From Burkholderiaceae bacterium (GTDB taxonomy: Bacteria; Pseudomonadota; Gammaproteobacteria; Burkholderiales; Burkholderiaceae): a DNA stretch of 23,977 nt. The notes beneath the pieces were generated by a model. It had not been told where the DNA came from and did not search any database. It worked only from the letters and a program-made list of their open reading frames with translations. Numbering within the stretch: the stretch's first letter is position 1; the number at the start of each line of letters is the position of its first letter. Below, piece after piece: positions 16,834 to 23,977 of this stretch. The DNA is taken from assembly GCA_023253905.1 (NCBI GenBank), contig JALREG010000307.1:1-23977 (forward strand). Reading direction: 5' to 3'. The position numbers and the translations under genes are program-made.

Positions 16834-18300
16834 TCAGGTCGCCAGCACGAGCGCGCCGGTAGTTCGCCGTGACTCGAGTCTCTGGTGCGAGCGTGCGGCA
16901 TCCTGGAGCGCATGTCGCTCTATTACGGGTGCGCGCAGCGTGCCGTCGGCAAGCGCCGCCCAAAGCCGCTCGGCGCGCTCGTTCAGGCGGGACCGTGTCG
17001 CAACATAGGCAAAGGCCACCGGACGCGAGAAGCTCGCCGACTTCGAGATCAGCAGGTCGGGCGACACCGCGCGTGGAACCCCGCTCGCCTGACCGAGGCT
17101 GATCCAGTGTCCGCAGGGCGCGAGTGCCGCGAAGTTTTCGTCGAAAGCGGCTTCGCCCAGTCCGTCGACGATGACATCGGCGCCCTCGCCAAATACGCCC
17201 CGAACCGCTTCGGCGAACCGGTAGTCGGGCGTGATGATCACATGCTCGCAACCGTGTTCGCGTGCAAGCCGCGCTTTGTCTTCATTCGACACCGTGCCCA
17301 CCACGCGCGCGCCGAGTCGCTTCGCCCATGCGCAGAGTAACAACCCCACGCCGCCCGCCGCGGCGTGGACCAGCCAGCGTGAACCCGGTCGTACCCGACC
17401 GAGGTCATGGAGCAAGTAATCGGCGGTGATGCCCTTAAGCAGGAGTGCTGCCGCGACATCATCTTCGACATGGGCGGGCACTCTGACCACCCAGTCCTGC
17501 GGAACAGTTCGCACCGTGGTGTAGCTGCCCGCCACCGGGCCCATATAGGCAACGCGGTCGCCTCCCATCAGGCTCGTGACCCCTGGGCCAATATCGATCA
17601 CCGAACCGCAGGCCTCCATCCCAGGCGTGCCAGGCAGTGGAAACATCGGAGGAATCCAGCCACGGCGCAGATAGACGTCGATGAAATTCACGCCCGCAAA
17701 GCGCTGCTGGATGCGAATCTCGCCAGGCCCCGGGGCAGGCGCCTCGGTATCGCGCAGGGTCATCGACTCGGCACCGCCATAGGCTGACACGACCACGCTC
17801 CGACAGCCGATCGGTAGCGCCGCGGGCATGATCGAGGCTTCGCGTGGGCGTCGATCACGGCGCTCCAGCAGGTGGCGCCGCATGTTATTAAAGCCCGCTT
17901 CGTAGACGCCTTGTGCAACCAGATCGATCAACTCGCGCTCGCGACCGGGCGGGGCCTTGAAACTGGATTCCCAGTGCCAGAAGGTTCGGTTGCTATCGGT
18001 GACCGGCTTAAGTGTGACAGTGGAAATATAGCGTTCGAGTGGAACTGTGGCTTCAACGATGCAGTACGTGAACCGATGCTCGTGATCGTCCAGCGAGAGC
18101 AGCTGCTCGCGGATGAAGCTTCCATCCTTCAGCGTGAAAGCGCGAATGCAGCCCACTTCGGATGACTGGCGTCCAGCCTCGATACGGCTCTGATCCACTA
18201 CGTCGTGCCAGGCGTCGTGGCTATTGAAATCGCGTAACACCGACCAGACCCGCTCAATCGGAGCATCGATCACTGCGGAGCGGACAACTTTTTGCAGCAC
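16834..18300 (-). CDS. SRPBCC-quinone oxidoreductase (zinc-free MDR) fusion protein
   Basis: The 488-residue protein joins two domains. Residues 1-147 are a START-like SRPBCC domain (SAVIDAPIERVWSVLRDFNS ... GVYEAGFNNMRRHLLER) that usually binds a hydrophobic ligand. Residues 158-488 form a full medium-chain dehydrogenase/reductase of the quinone-oxidoreductase type: FAGVNFIDVYLRRGW, PGMEACGSVIDIGPGV, LLLKGITADYLLHDL and the nucleotide-binding HAAAGGVGLLLCAWAKRLGA. No zinc-binding cysteines are seen. It probably reduces an activated double bond or quinone with NAD(P)H. An internal ATG (Met158, at 17829) begins the second domain but has no ribosome-binding site, so a true fusion is more likely. 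The SRPBCC half is a close paralogue of the gene 15 bases upstream. Confidence 0.88.
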   Translation of the reverse strand: MLQKVVRSAVIDAPIERVWSVLRDFNSHDAWHDVVDQSRIEAGRQSSEVGCIRAFTLKDGSFIREQLLSLDDHEHRFTYCIVEATVPLERYISTVTLKPVTDSNRTFWHWESSFKAPPGRERELIDLVAQGVYEAGFNNMRRHLLERRDRRPREASIMPAALPIGCRSVVVSAYGGAESMTLRDTEAPAPGPGEIRIQQRFAGVNFIDVYLRRGWIPPMFPLPGTPGMEACGSVIDIGPGVTSLMGGDRVAYMGPVAGSYTTVRTVPQDWVVRVPAHVEDDVAAALLLKGITADYLLHDLGRVRPGSRWLVHAAAGGVGLLLCAWAKRLGARVVGTVSNEDKARLAREHGCEHVIITPDYRFAEAVRGVFGEGADVIVDGLGEAAFDENFAALAPCGHWISLGQASGVPRAVSPDLLISKSASFSRPVAFAYVATRSRLNERAERLWAALADGTLRAPVIERHALQDAARSHQRLESRRTTGALVLAT

Positions 18301-18315
18301 GGCGGTCTCGCGGTG

Positions 18316-18756
18316 TCAGCGACGACCAAAGTGGCGCTTCAAGGCTTCGAACCCTGCCTGGAACACGCCCTGTCCGATCAGCTCTGAGAGCTCGCGTTCG
18401 CGGCCCTCATCGCATTCAAACTCGGCGCTCCATTCCGCGAAGCAGCGATCGCCGTCCGTGACTGGGGTGAGCTTGAGCGTGGCGACGTATTGGGTCACCC
18501 CCATCGGACTTTCCAGAATTTCGTAGGTGCAGGTGTAGTCGTAATCGGAGAGCGCGAGCAGCTTCTCCCGGATCCGGCCGCCATCGCGGGTGTGAAAATT
18601 ACGAACGCAGCCTACCCTGTCGGCCGGTTGCTGATTCTCGATGCGGCTGTCAGCGATCAGCGGATGCCATTGCGGCAGCCCATTGAAGTCGCGGATCCGC
18701 GCCCACACGCTGTCGGCGTTGGCATCGATCACGCTGGATACATAAAGACGGATCAC
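18316..18756 (-). CDS. SRPBCC (START-like/polyketide-cyclase fold) family protein
   Basis: This 146-residue protein has the helix-grip fold seen in polyketide cyclases and START domains, with a deep hydrophobic pocket. Its start VSSVIDANADSVWARIRDFNG is the common N-terminus, and its end GRERELSELIGQGVFQAGFE is the common C-terminal helix. It aligns along its full length with the SRPBCC half of the next gene (CYEI/CIVE region, TLKLTPVTD versus TVTLKPVTD, GVFQAGFEALKRHF versus GVYEAGFNNMRRHL), so the two come from a tandem duplication followed by fusion of one copy. It lies 24 bases after the flotillin gene. The ligand is unknown. Confidence 0.88.
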   Translation of the reverse strand: MIRLYVSSVIDANADSVWARIRDFNGLPQWHPLIADSRIENQQPADRVGCVRNFHTRDGGRIREKLLALSDYDYTCTYEILESPMGVTQYVATLKLTPVTDGDRCFAEWSAEFECDEGRERELSELIGQGVFQAGFEALKRHFGRR

Positions 18757-18780
18757 CTGAGCGGCTCCCTGGGCGCGGGG

Positions 18781-20478
18781 TTAGCGATCGAGCTGCGGTG
18801 AGGTTGGCGCACCTGCAGTCGTGGTACCTGCTGCCCCAGCGGCGAGCCGCTGAATATCGCCCGCATCAAGACCGATTTCACGCAGCAGTTGATCGACGAT
18901 CGGTGCCTGCGCCCGGTAGCGAAGCGCCGAGTTCACTACGCTGTCGGCGAAACCGCCCGAGCTGCCGTCGCCTCCCGAGCCGCCTCCGCCTCCTCCGGTC
19001 AGTCCATCGACATGAAGAATCTTGATGCCTTCGATTTTTTCCATCGGGCGTACCGACTCTCGGATGATCGCTTCGGCCTTGTCGACCAGTCGCAGGCGGA
19101 GCGCCGAGGCGCGCGCCTCGGGCGACAGCACATTTTGAGCCTCATTCATGAGGCGGGTTGCCTCGGCTTCGATTTCTGCTCTCACACGATGCGCCATCGC
19201 CCGGATCCGGTCGGCGTCGGCATCCGCCTCGGCTTGTGCGCGGATCGCCGCACCCCGATCGGCGCTGGCTTCTTTTTCAGCAGCTGCAGCCGCTGTCACG
19301 CGCAGCGCCTCGCGCTCTGAATCCTGGCGCGCAGCGATGATCTCGATGGCGCGCTTGCGCTCCGCCATTTCGACCTCGCGCGCGGTGAACACACGCTCCT
19401 CAGCCGCAACGGCCTCAGCGCGGGCGACTTCAGCCTCGGTCTGCGCTTCGCTCTGCGCCTTGCTCTCGCGCGCAATGGCGATGGCACGCTGCTGCTCGGC
19501 TAATTCAAGCGCCTTGCGACGGTCGATTTCAGCTGCCTGAATCTCGCGCTCCTTTCGGATGCGTTCGGCCTCGAGACTCTGCTCGCTGCGGATACGGGCC
19601 GCCTCAATCGCCTGACGGGCTGCGATCTGCGCTGACTCGGCGTCCTGCTCGCGTTGCGCGCGCTCGGTGGTGACCTCGGCCCGTTGCCGGGCACGCGCCA
19701 TCTCGACTTCTCTCTGCTGTGTAAGCCGTGCACTTTCGCCCTCGAGATCAATACCGAGTGAGAGCTTTTCTGCCTCGAGATTTTTGTTCCGAATGGCAAT
19801 CAGCGTGTCCTGCTCGATGTCATTGCGCTGTTTTTTGCGTCGCTCGATCTGCTCGGTCAGGCGCGTGAGACCTTCAGCATCAAATGCGTTGCTCGGGTTA
19901 AAAAACTCCATCCCTGTCTGGTCCAGCTGTGTAAGCGAGGCCGATTCCAGCTCGAGACCGTTCTTGGTCAGATCGCCAGCGACTGCTTCCCGCACCCGCC
20001 TCACATACGTGCCGCGCTTCTCATGAAGCTCTTCCATCGTCATTTCAGCAGCGGCGGTACGCAGCGCATCCACAAATTTCCCTTCGACCAGTTCTTTGAG
20101 TTGCTCCGGTTCCATCGTTCGCAGGCCAAGCGTCTGAGCAGCCGCTGCAACTGCCTCGGGCGCCGCTGCCACACGGACATAAAACTCGGCGATCACATCG
20201 ACTCGCATCCGGTCTTTGGTGATGAGCGCCTTGTCGCGGCCGCGGCTCACCTCAAGTCGCAGAGTATTCATATTCACCGGAATCACGTCATGCACGATAG
20301 GCAGGACGAAGGCGCCACCATCGAGCACCACACTTTGCCCGCCCAGGCCAGTGCGAACGAAGGCCCGTTCCTTGGAACTTCGCAGGTATAGCCAGTGCAG
20401 CAGCCAGACTGCGATCGCGATGATGATCGCGACAACGATCAGTCCCAGAAGAAAGCTGCCAAATTCAGCGCCGGTCAT
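18781..20478 (-). CDS. Flotillin-like SPFH protein (YqiK type)
   Basis: The 565-residue protein has one N-terminal membrane segment (LGLIVVAIIIAIAVWLLHWL, about residues 12-31). A SPFH/band-7 domain follows (LGGQSVVLDGGAFVLPIVHD onward), then a long charged Ala/Glu-rich coiled coil from about 200 to 450 and a C-terminal flotillin region with a Gly/Ser linker near residue 500. Such proteins form large cage-like oligomers at the inner membrane and organise lipid microdomains. The start has GGAG six bases upstream. It is only 12 bases from the TIM-barrel gene and 24 from the SRPBCC gene, so it is in the same operon as metabolic and transport genes. YqiK-type flotillins often pair with an NfeD-family gene, but none is here. 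Confidence 0.9.
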   Translation of the reverse strand: MTGAEFGSFLLGLIVVAIIIAIAVWLLHWLYLRSSKERAFVRTGLGGQSVVLDGGAFVLPIVHDVIPVNMNTLRLEVSRGRDKALITKDRMRVDVIAEFYVRVAAAPEAVAAAAQTLGLRTMEPEQLKELVEGKFVDALRTAAAEMTMEELHEKRGTYVRRVREAVAGDLTKNGLELESASLTQLDQTGMEFFNPSNAFDAEGLTRLTEQIERRKKQRNDIEQDTLIAIRNKNLEAEKLSLGIDLEGESARLTQQREVEMARARQRAEVTTERAQREQDAESAQIAARQAIEAARIRSEQSLEAERIRKEREIQAAEIDRRKALELAEQQRAIAIARESKAQSEAQTEAEVARAEAVAAEERVFTAREVEMAERKRAIEIIAARQDSEREALRVTAAAAAEKEASADRGAAIRAQAEADADADRIRAMAHRVRAEIEAEATRLMNEAQNVLSPEARASALRLRLVDKAEAIIRESVRPMEKIEGIKILHVDGLTGGGGGGSGGDGSSGGFADSVVNSALRYRAQAPIVDQLLREIGLDAGDIQRLAAGAAGTTTAGAPTSPQLDR

Positions 20479-20490
20479 GATGGTGTCTCC

Positions 20491-21396
20491 TCAAACGCTA
20501 TTTTTGCGGGCGGGCTGCGCCCGTCTGCTTCTAGACGCGCGCCCGCCTGGCGCTGCGCCGGATGTCGCCCTGCGTACGGCGGTGAATTCGCGGGTGGTTC
20601 GGGTGAGCGCTTCCTCGGTGGGCAGGCGTTCCATGGAACTCGCGCCATAGAAGCCATCGCATCCCGGACAGTGGTCCAGGATGAAGCGCGCGTCAGCAGG
20701 GGTTGCAATCGGGCCGCCGTGACAGAGCACCAATACGTCCTTTCGGATCGTGCGAGCCGCAGCACTCCATCGGTTGATGGGCTCGACGCAGTCCTCCAGA
20801 CTGAGCGCCGTGTGGGCGCCAATTGTCCCGCCGGTGGTGAGACCCATATGGCAGACCACGATATCGGCGCCGGCGCGGGTCATCGCGCGCGCTTCGTCAT
20901 CGTTGAACACATAGGGTGTGGTGAGCAGGTCTAGCTTTGCCGCGGCCGCAATCATGTTCACCTCGAGTCCGTAGCCCATACCGGTTTCCTCGAGATTGGC
21001 TCTGAAGGTGCCATCAATGAGGCCCACGGTCGGGAAATTCTGTACGCCTGAGAAACCGAGGTCGATCAGTCGGCGCAGGAACGAGTCGGTCATCATGAAA
21101 GGGTCGGTGCCGTTCACGCCGGCAAGTACTGGCGTATGGCGAACCACCGGGAGCACTTCGCGCGCCATATCGCATACGATTTCGTTGGCGTTGCCATAGG
21201 CCAGCAGGCCTGCAAGCGAGCCTCGCCCGGCCATCCGGTAGCGCCCGGAGTTATAGATCACGATCAGATCGATCCCGCCCGCTTCCTCACACTTGGCGGA
21301 CAGGCCTGTTCCCGCGCCGCCGCCTATGATCGGTTCGCCGCTGGCGAGTTTCTTGCGTAAGTTTTTGAGAATCGTACGGCGGTCAATTCGGGGCAT
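20491..21396 (-). CDS. TIM-barrel protein of the PEP-hydrolase-like family (Tm-1 C-terminal domain homologue)
   Basis: This 301-residue protein belongs to the family named phosphoenolpyruvate hydrolase-like (Pfam TIM-br_sig_trns). Seen are [102 protein letters not shown] and [12 protein letters not shown]. All are strongly conserved and form the barrel's phosphate- and substrate-binding loops. In the plant virus-resistance protein Tm-1 this domain is fused behind a UPF0261 domain; here the UPF0261 partner is encoded 24 bases upstream. The last ~25 residues are a basic, low-complexity tail. The chemistry of the family is unresolved, so I assign no reaction. Confidence 0.88.
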   Translation of the reverse strand: MPRIDRRTILKNLRKKLASGEPIIGGGAGTGLSAKCEEAGGIDLIVIYNSGRYRMAGRGSLAGLLAYGNANEIVCDMAREVLPVVRHTPVLAGVNGTDPFMMTDSFLRRLIDLGFSGVQNFPTVGLIDGTFRANLEETGMGYGLEVNMIAAAAKLDLLTTPYVFNDDEARAMTRAGADIVVCHMGLTTGGTIGAHTALSLEDCVEPINRWSAAARTIRKDVLVLCHGGPIATPADARFILDHCPGCDGFYGASSMERLPTEEALTRTTREFTAVRRATSGAAPGGRASRSRRAQPARKNSV

Positions 21397-21420
21397 CGGC
21401 AGTCTCTTCGTGGTCAGGTC

Positions 21421-23685
21421 TCAGGCGCGGCGGGCGAGCGCTGGGCGTGATGCGTCATACCAGGCGTCGACCAGCGCCTGCGCGAACGCTTCATCATTGA
21501 TGTGGTGGGGCAGGCGCAGCAATTGCCGGTCGGGACCCGCTCGAAAGCCTCGCTCGATCGTTTCGAACAGCACCCGGTCGGCGTCTGGGTCATGAAAGGG
21601 CTGGCCCGGCTTATCGATGGACGACACCCCGCCCTCGGGGATGAGGAAGCGCACCGGCCCGCGCATCGCATTGATTTTTCCAACCAGAAATTCGCCGATC
21701 GCACGGCATTCGTCGGTGGTGGTCCTCATGAGTGTGACCGACGGATTGTGGCGGTAGAGCCTGCGGCCCCTGAAGCGCTCTGGCACGCTTTCCCAAGGGC
21801 CGAAGTTGGCCATATCGAGTGCGCCGCACGACCCTACCCAGGGAAGCGTTCGGCGCGCGAAGACATCGAGCCTGTGCGGTCCTGCGGATAGAATGCCGCC
21901 CGCGATTTCATCGGCGATCTCGGTGGTGGAAACATCAAGGACGCCGGCAAGCAAATCTGAGTCGGCGAGCTTTTCCATCGATTGCCCGCCCGTGCCCGTG
22001 GCATGAAACACCAGACAGTCATACTTGTCGCCGAGGAGCCGGGTGACCGCCTGCACACATGGCGTGGTGACGCCGAACATGGTGAGGCCGATGGCCGGGC
22101 GCTCGGCCTGCGAGGTGAGGGGCGGATGCGTGATCATGCCAGCGAGCGCATGCGCGGCATTGGCGAGCACTCGTTCGCTGATCTGGTTGATGCCCTGCAC
22201 ATCGGTCACCGAATACATCATGCAGATGTCGCTCGGTCCGACGTAGGCGCGCGTGTCGCCGCTGGCCATGGTGGACACCATGACCTTGGGCACGCCTACA
22301 GGAAGCGCACGCATGCCAGCGGTTGCAAGCGTGGTACCTCCTGAGCCCCCAGCAGAAATAATGCCACCCAGGTCACGTCGAGTGAGCACGAAGCGTTCGA
22401 AGGCAGTCGCCATCGCAGCGACCGCACCACCCCGGTCGCCGCTGAATACTGCGGTTTCGCCCTCTGGGTGATGGCGTGCGACCTCGCGCGGGTGAACGCT
22501 GGCGGTGGAAGTCTTGCCGCTCGTTGACAGATCGACGGTCACGACACGTAAGCCGAGCTTCTCCAGGCACTGTCTGATGAAGAACAACTCGCGCGCCTTG
22601 GTGTCGAAGGTGCCTGCGATATACGCGGCGCGGCTGCTGGTGACGGACACTGGAAAGTCAAACACCGCGCCAGGGCGATCGGAGGGCATACCCGCGACGG
22701 GTATAGCCCTTACCGGGGCAGTCGGGGGGCCTGAGATCGGTTCGGTTCCAGAGGGTGGCGTTACCACGCCCGCCGCGCCGGTTCCCCAGCGATTGACTCC
22801 CGGACCGGCACGCGGTGCGATGGCATCGAGCGCAGGAGCGGCTTCGCCGTATGCGCGGCGCACGGTGAGAACCTGAACCTGAGCGACGGATTCGGGCTCA
22901 GAGGTCGGCTGCGGATCGGCCACCGACTCGTCATCGACACTGGACCGCACGCCCAGCAGCCGCTCCTGCAATTCCCGATCGGCGGCGAGTTGGGGCGCAG
23001 GCATGATCTGCGCGAGCCGCCCGTTGACCATCACTCCGATATGGTCAGCTACCTCAATCGCGACGCCCAGGTTCTGTTCGATCAGCAGCACCGAGATCGA
23101 ACCCTCACGGGCCAGGTCCCTGAGACTCTGCGCCACCTGCTCAACAATGACGGGCGCGAGCCCTTCGGTGGGCTCGTCCATGACGAGCAATCGTGGCTCA
23201 AGCAGAAGTGCGCGTCCGATCGCCAACATCTGCTGCTCGCCGCCGGAGAGTTGCGATCCGCCATTACCCTTTCGCTCAGCGAGCCTTGGGAACATGGCGT
23301 AGACCCGTTCAACCTCCCGGCGGTGACGGGCGACCAGGCGCAAGGTTTCATCGACCGTGAGGGAAGGCCAAACGCGCCGCCCTTGCGGTACGTAGGCGAT
23401 TCCGGCGCGAGTGATGCGATGGGGCGGTAGCCCCAGGATAGGCTGACCCGCGAGCCGCACGCTACCTCTCGCCGGTACCAAACCGGTGATGGCATTGCAG
23501 AGCGTGGTCTTACCCATGCCGTTACGACCGACAATGCCGAAGACACCACGGTCGATGGTGAGGCTCACGCTCTGTAAGGCGTGGGCGCGTCCATAGTGAA
23601 CATCAAGACCTTCCACCACGAGAATCGGCGTTGCACCGGCCGCGCCTCGGCCAGCGGCAGACGGGTCAGGGCGGCTCTGGGCCAT
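21421..23685 (-). CDS. LivF-type ABC ATPase fused to Tm-1-like (UPF0261) domain
   Basis: The 754-residue protein joins two units. Residues 20-245 are a branched-chain-amino-acid-type ABC ATPase: Walker A GRNGMGKT (53-60), Q-loop YVPQGRRVWP, signature LSGGEQQ (146-152), Walker B LLVMDEP (167-172) and GLAPVIVEQV. A Pro/Ala-rich linker of about 100 residues follows. Residues 353-750 are a Tm-1-like ATP-binding domain: AAYIAGTFDTKARELFFIRQ, VTVDLSTSGK, GIISAGGSGGTTLATAGMRA, VSTMASGDTRAYVGPSDICM, VFHATGTGGQSMEKL and FLIPEGGVSSIDKPGQPFHD. Both units look intact. The ATG overlaps the preceding LivG stop by one base (TGATG). The fusion ties an importer ATPase to a soluble enzyme, whose partner TIM-barrel gene is next. 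The Tm-1-like reaction is unknown. Confidence 0.9.
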   Translation of the reverse strand: MAQSRPDPSAAGRGAAGATPILVVEGLDVHYGRAHALQSVSLTIDRGVFGIVGRNGMGKTTLCNAITGLVPARGSVRLAGQPILGLPPHRITRAGIAYVPQGRRVWPSLTVDETLRLVARHRREVERVYAMFPRLAERKGNGGSQLSGGEQQMLAIGRALLLEPRLLVMDEPTEGLAPVIVEQVAQSLRDLAREGSISVLLIEQNLGVAIEVADHIGVMVNGRLAQIMPAPQLAADRELQERLLGVRSSVDDESVADPQPTSEPESVAQVQVLTVRRAYGEAAPALDAIAPRAGPGVNRWGTGAAGVVTPPSGTEPISGPPTAPVRAIPVAGMPSDRPGAVFDFPVSVTSSRAAYIAGTFDTKARELFFIRQCLEKLGLRVVTVDLSTSGKTSTASVHPREVARHHPEGETAVFSGDRGGAVAAMATAFERFVLTRRDLGGIISAGGSGGTTLATAGMRALPVGVPKVMVSTMASGDTRAYVGPSDICMMYSVTDVQGINQISERVLANAAHALAGMITHPPLTSQAERPAIGLTMFGVTTPCVQAVTRLLGDKYDCLVFHATGTGGQSMEKLADSDLLAGVLDVSTTEIADEIAGGILSAGPHRLDVFARRTLPWVGSCGALDMANFGPWESVPERFRGRRLYRHNPSVTLMRTTTDECRAIGEFLVGKINAMRGPVRFLIPEGGVSSIDKPGQPFHDPDADRVLFETIERGFRAGPDRQLLRLPHHINDEAFAQALVDAWYDASRPALARRA

Positions 23686-23977
23686 CAGTGACGGCCTCCC
23701 ATGTAGATCGCCTGAACCTGTGCATCATTTTCGATTTCAGACGGGGTTCCCGTGCGCAGCACCCGACCGTTATGCATGACGGTGACCCGTTCGGACACCC
23801 GGAGTGCGATATCGAGGTCGTGCTCGATGATGATGAAGCTCATGTGCGAGGGCAGCGACTGGAGCAGGATCACGAGTTCACGCCGCTCCGCGGGCGAAAG
23901 GCCGGCTGCAGGCTCGTCAAACAAAATGAGTCGCGGCGCGCCAGCCAGCGCCATGCCTATTTCGAGCTGGCGTTGCT
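23685..23977 (-). CDS. LivG-type ABC ATPase, C-terminal part
   Basis: Only the last 97 codons or so are in the window; the gene continues past the right edge. The visible part begins just after the signature motif (QRQLEIGMALAGAP) and has Walker B LILFDEPAAGLSP, the switch His in IIEHDLDIAL and the typical LivG end NDAQVQAIYMGGRH. It is the first of the two ATPases of a branched-chain-amino-acid-type importer. Its stop overlaps the start of the LivF-Tm-1 fusion by one base. The permeases and binding protein are presumably upstream, outside the window. Confidence 0.92.
   Translation of the reverse strand, partial: QRQLEIGMALAGAPRLILFDEPAAGLSPAERRELVILLQSLPSHMSFIIIEHDLDIALRVSERVTVMHNGRVLRTGTPSEIENDAQVQAIYMGGRH

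Noticed and set aside
16823..17251. Longer frame ahead of the VOC protein, which could suggest a fusion
   Set aside because: The extra ~143 residues are an out-of-frame reading of the MDR gene and show no domain; the VOC domain begins at 16822 with its own ribosome-binding site.
18961..19008. Gly/Ser-codon repeat that looks like a simple sequence repeat
   Set aside because: It encodes the Gly/Ser-rich linker near the C-terminus of the flotillin in frame and is not an independent repeat.

Overview
The window is dense, high-GC, proteobacterial DNA. A Bug/TctC-type periplasmic binding protein, a TAXI-type TRAP transporter, ABC importers and GTG/TTG starts together suggest a betaproteobacterium of the Burkholderiales type. 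That placement is an inference from gene content; no rRNA or tRNA is present. Almost everything is on the minus strand. There are no insertion sequences, CRISPR arrays or long non-coding stretches.

Left part (1-5160): the N-terminal part of a Bug-family binding protein runs off the left edge. A plus-strand photolyase/cryptochrome-family flavoprotein of a non-canonical subclass follows, and it converges on a two-gene TRAP transporter operon (TAXI binding protein, then a fused permease). A stem-loop lies between the two TRAP genes.

Middle part (5244-16369): a LacI-family regulator is divergent from an eight-gene minus-strand operon. The order is Tat-exported ABC binding protein, two permeases, MalK/UgpC-type ATPase, sulfatase, formylglycine-generating enzyme (FGE), glycerol kinase (GlpK) and glycerol-3-phosphate dehydrogenase (GlpD). 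A consensus LacI-type operator lies just downstream of a plausible -10 box ahead of the binding-protein gene. The sulfatase has no signal peptide and has the Cys-type formylglycine motif. The FGE beside it keeps both catalytic cysteines. The simplest reading is that the ABC system imports a sulfate ester, the FGE-activated sulfatase removes sulfate in the cytoplasm, and the released glycerol goes through GlpK and GlpD to dihydroxyacetone phosphate. This would be a self-contained pathway for a sulfated glycerol compound. The substrate is inferred, not shown.

Right part (16442-23977): a second minus-strand operon enters from the right edge. It contains the end of a LivG-type ATPase, a LivF-type ATPase fused to a Tm-1-like (UPF0261) domain, a TIM-barrel protein of the PEP-hydrolase-like family (the other half of plant Tm-1), a YqiK-type flotillin, a START-like (SRPBCC) protein, an SRPBCC-quinone oxidoreductase fusion and a VOC/glyoxalase-fold protein. 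These genes are tightly spaced and look like one transcription unit. It probably handles a small organic compound taken up by a branched-chain-amino-acid-type importer, but I recognise no known pathway. This operon and the sulfatase-glycerol operon are the two most likely undescribed systems here.
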